Notes under the pieces: generated by a model
Databases searched by the model: none
The model's input: the letters and a program-made list of their open reading frames with translations, nothing else
What the model was told of the DNA's origin: nothing
Made by a program: the position numbers and the translations under genes
In this document: positions 6,894 to 11,145 of the stretch, in pieces
Numbering within the stretch: the first letter of the stretch is position 1
Layout of the letters: every line of letters begins with the position of its first letter
DNA from: Candidatus Uhrbacteria bacterium
Lineage (GTDB): Bacteria > Patescibacteriota > Patescibacteriia > UBA9934 > UBA9568
Length of the DNA stretch: 11,145 bases
Direction: 5' to 3'
Assembly: GCA_003497135.1 (NCBI GenBank)
Contig: DNKR01000015.1
Location: 1-11,145, forward strand

Positions 6894-7355
6894 CTAATCC
6901 ACTTTTTGTATTTCGTAAACAACCTTGCCGGAAGGAGTGTCAACCTCGACTTTATCCCCTGTTTTTGTTCCCAAAAATGCCCTTCCGATCGGCGACTCAT
7001 TGCTGATCTTCCCGACCAACGGATCGGCTTCGTGCGGGCCCACAATGCTGAAATGCTTTGTATCGCCATTGATTTTGGCTGTAAAAGAAGCGCCGATTGA
7101 AATCGCTCCTCCGCCTGTCTTTTCCTCAACAATAACAGCATTTTTGATCATTGCCTCAATTTCAGCAACTCGCATTTCATTCATCCCCTGCGCTTCTTTT
7201 GCCTCATGATACTCAAAATTCTCGGAAAGATCTCCGAGCTCTTTTGCGTTTGCGATCCGTTCAGCAATTTCTTTTCTGATTTTGCTTTTGCGATCAATTA
7301 ACTCAAGCTTTATTTCTTCAAGCTTTTGAGAAGACATGTAAACTTGTTCTGTCAT
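6894..7355 (-). CDS. greA: Transcription elongation factor GreA
   Basis: GreA enters the RNA polymerase secondary channel and triggers cleavage of backtracked RNA, rescuing stalled complexes. The 153-residue protein is close to the family's usual length of about 158. Residues 1-76 form the N-terminal coiled coil. The tip segment GDLSENFEY (41-49) carries the acidic residues Asp42 and Glu45 that coordinate the catalytic magnesium. Residues 80-153 are the FKBP-like globular domain, with SIVGPHEADPLVGKISNESPIG and the ending GDKVEVDTPSGKVVYEI typical of GreA. The start at 7355 is favoured because the N-terminus fits the family and a strong promoter sits immediately upstream, predicting an almost leaderless mRNA. 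It is flanked by the glycosyltransferase gene and lysS, each separated from it by a promoter, so it is likely transcribed alone or with partial read-through. Confidence 0.97.
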   Translation of the reverse strand: MTEQVYMSSQKLEEIKLELIDRKSKIRKEIAERIANAKELGDLSENFEYHEAKEAQGMNEMRVAEIEAMIKNAVIVEEKTGGGAISIGASFTAKINGDTKHFSIVGPHEADPLVGKISNESPIGRAFLGTKTGDKVEVDTPSGKVVYEIQKVD

Positions 7356-7363
7356 ATTAACAA

Positions 7364-7392
7364 ATCGTATAAGATAAAAAACATCGTGTCAA
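7364..7392 (-). promoter_or_regulatory. Sigma70-type promoter of greA, near-leaderless
   Basis: Minus strand: perfect -35 TTGACA (7392-7387), an optimal 17-base spacer, and -10 TACGAT (7369-7364, four of six). Only eight bases separate the -10 box from the ATG, so transcription should start about two bases before the start codon or at it. Confidence 0.72.
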
Positions 7393-7403
7393 ACCCAAGC
7401 CTG

Positions 7404-8777
7404 CTATACCGGCTCAATTGGCTCTGGAAGCACTTGCTTTTTGTGCGCGATTATTTCCTCAATTCTGTATGTCCCGCGCTTTGGAGCATTGACAAACCCA
7501 CCAACTGCGGCGCGCGCAAGCCAGCCCGAATGGATCCAGTCATCAAGCCATTCAGATGCGTATCTTGGGTCCTCTTGCGGAATTCCGGCTCCGACATTAC
7601 GCAACCAATCAAAATTGAATTCCTCCTGGCTGCCGATAGGATCAGCCATGATAATAGGAATTCCAAGTCCTGCATAAAATGAAAGCTCGCTTGGTTTTGT
7701 CCACAAAACATCAGTTGAGCGCAAAGCATCGTTGAATTCACTGAAATACTTGAATCTATTTTCGTTGTAAATTAATCGCACGCTGCGTCCGAGCATGCCT
7801 GACAAGCCGCATTTTTCTATTTCGCGTTCAAAATGGTCGCGAACATCGTCGCGCGATCCAGCGACAAGAAACAAGCGGACATCCTCTCGCTTAAGTTTTG
7901 ATTGGAAGCTTCTAAGGATGTCTCCTACCATATTCCTTTGCGCGCCAGCTCCGCCAACCGCAAACATAACCGTCAGCGGATGAGAAACAGCAGACCGTAT
8001 ATTATCCTGTCCCAAGATTTCTGTTACTGACTCGCTGAATCTGCGCATGTAATTCCCGCCGCGATCTAACTGTGCGAGCCGCCTGCCAAGGTCGCGCTTT
8101 ATATTCGTCTTTTCCACTCCGCCGATGTTTTCCTTAGGAAGCGGAAAACCGGTTAATAGGATATTCGACTGCGGAACTCCGTATAATTTTAGCCGTTCAA
8201 CCACTCTGCGGCTTGGGGCAAAATATTTTATTTTGGTTTTTCGCGGCTGAAGCGGTACCCATGCCCGGCTCATATCAGTGTCTGTAATAACGCAATAAAT
8301 ATCGTTTTTGTATCCGTAATAATCCGCTGCAAGCGCAGGTATAAAAAAAGTTGAGATCAGCGGCAAGTTATTTTTTGCGAGTTTAGTTTCAATAAGATGC
8401 CGCAAAAAATTTTTCTGTTTGAACAAGCGATAAATAGCTCGGACTTGAATGCTCGGACGCGATAAGTCGCGGATCGGATAAAACGGCTGAATTTCCTGCC
8501 ACCTATCAAGAACCTCAAAAAGCGAATCGCCGACAACCGGCAGGTTTTTTAATCTTGAAAACCGCTCATAAAACGAGCGTGTGCTGTCCCAAATCTTGCG
8601 ATCGCCGATTGGCATGTCTATATAATCGTTCGCGGAAATTATTCCGCCGTTGGCAATATCTGAAAGCGGATACGCTGCCCTGTCATGGCCATATCCCATA
8701 TTAACTGAAACAATCCACGCTTTATCAGAAGAATGGACTTGCTGATTTTCTTCTGGCAGTTGAGGCGCAGTGCTCAT
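7404..8777 (-). CDS. GT28/MGDG-synthase-like glycosyltransferase (GT-B fold)
   Basis: This is probably a GT-B glycosyltransferase using a nucleotide sugar on a lipid or envelope acceptor; the exact substrate is not recognisable. Of 457 residues, the first half has MGYGHDRAAYPL (27-38), resembling the GxGH acceptor loop of MGDG synthases and MurG, then CVITDTDMSRAW (162-173) and LLTGFPLPKENIGG (207-220). The second half has VMFAVGGAGAQ (270-280), a sugar-nucleotide-binding loop, and DVLWTKPSELSFYAGLGIPIIMADPIGSQEEFN (356-388). The latter closely parallels the TKPGG-x-E...P-x-GQE donor-site segment of GT28 enzymes, with SEL in place of GGL. No signal peptide or membrane segment is seen, consistent with a peripheral enzyme. 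Its ATG overlaps the histidine-kinase stop (ATGA, 8777-8774), implying translational coupling. There is no Shine-Dalgarno site. Confidence 0.72.
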   Translation of the reverse strand: MSTAPQLPEENQQVHSSDKAWIVSVNMGYGHDRAAYPLSDIANGGIISANDYIDMPIGDRKIWDSTRSFYERFSRLKNLPVVGDSLFEVLDRWQEIQPFYPIRDLSRPSIQVRAIYRLFKQKNFLRHLIETKLAKNNLPLISTFFIPALAADYYGYKNDIYCVITDTDMSRAWVPLQPRKTKIKYFAPSRRVVERLKLYGVPQSNILLTGFPLPKENIGGVEKTNIKRDLGRRLAQLDRGGNYMRRFSESVTEILGQDNIRSAVSHPLTVMFAVGGAGAQRNMVGDILRSFQSKLKREDVRLFLVAGSRDDVRDHFEREIEKCGLSGMLGRSVRLIYNENRFKYFSEFNDALRSTDVLWTKPSELSFYAGLGIPIIMADPIGSQEEFNFDWLRNVGAGIPQEDPRYASEWLDDWIHSGWLARAAVGGFVNAPKRGTYRIEEIIAHKKQVLPEPIEPV

Positions 8778-9589
8778 ATTTTGATTCTGTGTTTTGGAAA
8801 ACGCAAAGTAAAAATGCTTCCATTCGGCTTGTTTGATTCAAAAGTCACATCTCCGCCATATCTGTCCATTGATTGGCGAGCAATATACAATCCAAGCCCG
8901 GTATGCCAAAGCGGATCGTTGGTTTCTGATTCTTCAAACATTCGGTCCTTAATTTCCTCTGGAACGCCAAGACCGTCATCAATAACACTGACCTTTGTAT
9001 ATTTTTTTTCCACAGTGGTTATGACTTTGATTATTTTTGCTTTGCCGTGCTCAATAGCGTTCCTTATTAAATTATCGATGACTGAAAACAGCGCCTGATC
9101 AGCGTATACAATCGCATCGCCGTCTATGCTTATAGGAATTTTATAAGCGCCTGCTGACTCCTCCACGATCTTTCGAACGCTGATTGGCTTAAGACTGCCG
9201 CCAGCCTCTACAAGAATTTCTAATTCCCTCATCTGATTGATCAATTCGTTTCCGCGTTTTGCTGATTTTTTTATTTCCAAGCAATTTTCATCGCTTTCGC
9301 CATTAGGCAATAGCTCTACTGCATATTCTATGCGCGTAAGTTGATTTCGCACATCGTGGCGCAAAATTCTGTTTACAACTCGCAAAAGCGATATCATTCT
9401 TTTGACACGCTCTTCTGATTTTTTTTTCCTATAAAACATGTAAAAAGAAAAAAGAATCAAGATGATAAAAGCGATGAATAAAAAAACTTCAAATATCAAG
9501 ACATTCAAAATTACGCGATTACCGTTAGTAAATGTCGTGTAACTAGGGGTTAAAACAAACACACTTAAAAATGTTAGTTTATATTTCAT
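8774..9589 (-). CDS. Membrane sensor histidine kinase
   Basis: This is a sensor kinase expected to autophosphorylate and pass phosphate to a response regulator. Its 271 residues have a short, partly hydrophobic N-terminus (1-27), one strong membrane segment (about 28-53) ending in a basic MFYRKKK, and an H-box ILRHDVRNQLTRI with phospho-acceptor His78. The ATPase domain has the N-box IDNLIRNAIEHG (171-182), G1 DDGLG (204-208), F-box around MFEES (217-221) and G2 TGLGL (230-234). All catalytic elements are present. The RHDxRN H-box is of the type frequent in archaeal kinases rather than the classical EPR-type HisKA box. There is almost no extracytoplasmic sensor domain and no PAS or HAMP. No response regulator is adjacent. 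An extended -10 promoter precedes it, and the downstream glycosyltransferase overlaps by four bases. Confidence 0.93.
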   Translation of the reverse strand: MKYKLTFLSVFVLTPSYTTFTNGNRVILNVLIFEVFLFIAFIILILFSFYMFYRKKKSEERVKRMISLLRVVNRILRHDVRNQLTRIEYAVELLPNGESDENCLEIKKSAKRGNELINQMRELEILVEAGGSLKPISVRKIVEESAGAYKIPISIDGDAIVYADQALFSVIDNLIRNAIEHGKAKIIKVITTVEKKYTKVSVIDDGLGVPEEIKDRMFEESETNDPLWHTGLGLYIARQSMDRYGGDVTFESNKPNGSIFTLRFPKHRIKI

Positions 9590-9598
9590 AACAACATT

Positions 9599-9607
9599 AT
9601 TTTAACA
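9599..9607 (-). promoter_or_regulatory. Extended -10 promoter of the kinase-glycosyltransferase unit
   Basis: Minus strand TGTTAAAAT (9607-9599) is an extended -10 (TGn plus TAAAAT, five of six). No good -35 is seen 17 bases upstream. Only nine bases separate the box from the kinase ATG at 9589, predicting a leader of about three bases. Confidence 0.5.
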
Positions 9608-9653
9608 CAAATTTCTTTATGGTTGTATGGCGGGATGTGCACAAATAATAGCT

Positions 9654-10775
9654 TTATTTTCTTGCAAGTTTTACCACAAGTTCAACATGAGGAGTATGCG
9701 GAAACATGTCAATTGCGCGAATTGAATCAATATCATATGCTTTTTTAAAAATCCCAAGCTCACGCGCAATGCTCTTATAATTACACGAAACATAAATAAT
9801 TGTTTCCGGCATGGCCCGCATTAGCTCGGAAAGCGCATCATCGTGCATTCCTGACCTTGGCGGGTCAACTATTACAACATCAGCAGAATATTCCGCAAGA
9901 TTCATCTGCTCGACTTTTGCAACAGAATATTCAGCGTTAGATCCGTTCAACCCTGCGTTAATCTTCGCATCGGCAATGGCTGTCTCAACCATTTCCAAGC
10001 CGTATGTTTTTTTAGCTTGTTTTGCAAGCGGAACAGAAAAAAACCCTGTCCCGCAGTACAGATCAAGCAATGTTTTTTCTGACAAATTGCCGGTAAACTG
10101 CTTTACTGTTTCCAGCAAAAACGGAGCTGCGTGAGAATTTGTCTGAAAAAACGCCTGCGGACTGATTCTATAAGTAAAGCCGCTGATTTTCTCTTCTATG
10201 AATCCTGATCCGCTGATTACGCGCTCTTCGTCTCCGAATGAAACATCAGAAACAGTATTGTTAATCGTCCAAATAAGCGTTGATGGGCCTGCCTGCGAAT
10301 TCAGTCCTGCAAAAGCTCTGTACGCTAAATTTTCATCTTTAGGCGCGCTTGTTACGATATTTATAAGCGTCTGTCCATGCAAAGAAGCCCTGACTACTGC
10401 ATATCTTAAAAAGCCAGAATGCGACTTTCGGTCAAAAAAATCAAGTCCTGATGTCGCTATCCATTTGCTGATATTATCAAATAATTCACCAATTTGTTCA
10501 TCTGCAATAAAGCATTTATTTCCATCAATCACTCGCCACCACTTCCCCTTTTCTCTCAAGCCGAACTGGCCTTTAAAATCAATAACGAAATCCATTCTAT
10601 TTCTATAATGCTCTGTTTTGGGGCTTGGAAAAATTTCAATGACTTTTTGATCAATTCCGTGGAGCTTGAAAGAACCGTTTATATCAGAAAGTTTTTGTTC
10701 CAGCTGTTTTTTGTATGGAATGTGCGACCATCCGCATGATCCGCATCTGTCTTTGTTTGGACACGCTGATTCCAT
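9654..10775 (-). CDS. 23S rRNA (uracil-5-)-methyltransferase family, 4Fe-4S type
   Basis: This SAM-dependent enzyme of the TrmA/RlmC/RlmD family makes 5-methyluridine in RNA. Starting at the ATG at 10775 (373 residues), the protein opens directly with a 4Fe-4S motif CPNKDRCGSCGWSHIPY (Cys5, Cys11, Cys14) and a fourth cysteine at Cys88 (GNKCFIAD). The Rossmann core has TLLDLYCGTGFFS (235-247) for SAM, VDPPRSG (303-309), the catalytic nucleophile Cys331 in YVSCN and the base Glu365 in HVELVV. The N-terminal TRAM RNA-binding domain of RlmD is absent. The target (U1939, U747 or tRNA U54) cannot be decided; the cluster favours an RlmD/RlmC-type rRNA enzyme. A TTG at 10799 would add eight residues but overlap dnaX by 23 bases. 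The ATG, one base after the dnaX stop, is preferred. Confidence 0.92.
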   Translation of the reverse strand: MESACPNKDRCGSCGWSHIPYKKQLEQKLSDINGSFKLHGIDQKVIEIFPSPKTEHYRNRMDFVIDFKGQFGLREKGKWWRVIDGNKCFIADEQIGELFDNISKWIATSGLDFFDRKSHSGFLRYAVVRASLHGQTLINIVTSAPKDENLAYRAFAGLNSQAGPSTLIWTINNTVSDVSFGDEERVISGSGFIEEKISGFTYRISPQAFFQTNSHAAPFLLETVKQFTGNLSEKTLLDLYCGTGFFSVPLAKQAKKTYGLEMVETAIADAKINAGLNGSNAEYSVAKVEQMNLAEYSADVVIVDPPRSGMHDDALSELMRAMPETIIYVSCNYKSIARELGIFKKAYDIDSIRAIDMFPHTPHVELVVKLARK

Positions 10776-10776
10776 A

Positions 10777-11145
10777 TCAAGAAACGACTTTGCCGCCAAA
10801 AGCGGAAATTACGCCTTCTACGACCTCGTCTTTTTCTGATGCGCGCATGCGAGGGCAAAGCCGCAAACTTGTCCTGTTGACTTGACTTAGCAAATCATCG
10901 GCTATTTTTTTATTTTTCGCATCAGAAAGAATGTCAATATGCAGTTTGTACGCGCAACCGACAATAACTTCATCGCCTTCAACTGCTAATAAATCTGCCG
11001 ACCGCAGAACGATCGGCATAGAAGCGTTTATTTGCGACAGCCGCTTAATAAACTCTCCCCAACGGAGCTTGACCTCATCTACGCTAATGTCGGATTTTGA
11101 AAAGTCAGATTTTTGCACACCATCGGCCCGCCCTCGGTCGAGCCG
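10777..11145 (-). CDS. dnaX: DNA polymerase III subunit gamma/tau, C-terminal fragment
   Basis: The frame is open from its TGA stop to the right edge (122 residues), so this is the end of a longer gene. The ATPase part of the clamp loader lies outside the window. The visible portion matches the C-terminal oligomerisation or alpha-binding domain of DnaX: ISVDEVKLRWGEFIKRL (residues about 20-36 of the fragment), VLRSADLLAVEGDEVIVGCAYKLHIDIL, and the KNKKIADDLL helix, ending FGGKVVS. A GTG at 11118 could start a 113-residue protein, but the open frame continues upstream through a basic, GC-rich segment (RLDRGRADG) that looks like the interdomain linker, so a true start there is unlikely. The gene is followed after one base by the RNA methyltransferase. 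Confidence 0.85.
   Translation of the reverse strand, partial: RLDRGRADGVQKSDFSKSDISVDEVKLRWGEFIKRLSQINASMPIVLRSADLLAVEGDEVIVGCAYKLHIDILSDAKNKKIADDLLSQVNRTSLRLCPRMRASEKDEVVEGVISAFGGKVVS

Noticed and set aside
10776..10799. TTG start for the RNA methyltransferase
   Set aside because: It would overlap dnaX by 23 bases and add residues outside the family motif. An ATG one base after the dnaX stop is more plausible.
10777..11118. A complete 113-residue gene starting at GTG 11118
   Set aside because: The frame is open to the window edge and the protein matches the C-terminal domain of DnaX, so this is the end of a longer gene.
8774..11145. Recoded TGA (glycine) as in Gracilibacteria and SR1
   Set aside because: TGA ends both dnaX and the kinase at the expected family C-termini, and no in-frame TGA interrupts any gene.

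Overview
The window is 11,145 bases of AT-rich bacterial DNA. Every convincing gene lies on the minus strand, so transcription runs from high to low coordinates. Stops are TAA, TAG and TGA, and TGA ends the dnaX and histidine-kinase frames, so the code is the standard bacterial one. Tight packing, very short gaps, almost no recognisable Shine-Dalgarno sites, a divergent SerRS and an FtsQ-like protein beside alanine racemase suggest a small-genome bacterium of the Patescibacteria/CPR (Parcubacteria-like) type. The lineage is inference; no marker gene here settles it.

Layout in transcription order, right to left. (1) 11145-9654: the C-terminal end of DNA polymerase III gamma/tau (dnaX, cut by the window edge), followed one base later by a 4Fe-4S m5U RNA methyltransferase of the RlmD/TrmA family. 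(2) 9607-7404: an extended -10 promoter just before a one-pass membrane sensor histidine kinase, whose stop overlaps the start of a GT28/MGDG-synthase-like glycosyltransferase (ATGA overlap). This two-gene unit has no response regulator. (3) 7392-6894: a strong sigma70-type promoter and greA. (4) 6888-324: a strong promoter, then six closely spaced genes: lysS, a RibL-like nucleotidyltransferase, serS, alr, an FtsQ-like division protein and pgi. The gaps are 2, 18, 5, 6 and 2 bases, so these are probably one operon joining tRNA charging, a cofactor or envelope precursor step, peptidoglycan D-alanine supply, division and sugar-phosphate metabolism.

(5) 323-1: a stretch with no recognised gene but unusually dense inverted repeats: a perfect 13-bp palindrome, a nested GC-rich palindromic element that can fold as a three-way junction, a 7+7-bp imperfect hairpin and a small 5-bp one. 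A stop-free, cysteine-rich minus-strand frame of 92 codons runs through it and off the left edge. This is the least explained part of the window.

No tRNA, rRNA, CRISPR array, transposase or phage gene is visible. The best candidates for something undescribed are the structured region at the left edge and the coupled histidine kinase-glycosyltransferase pair.
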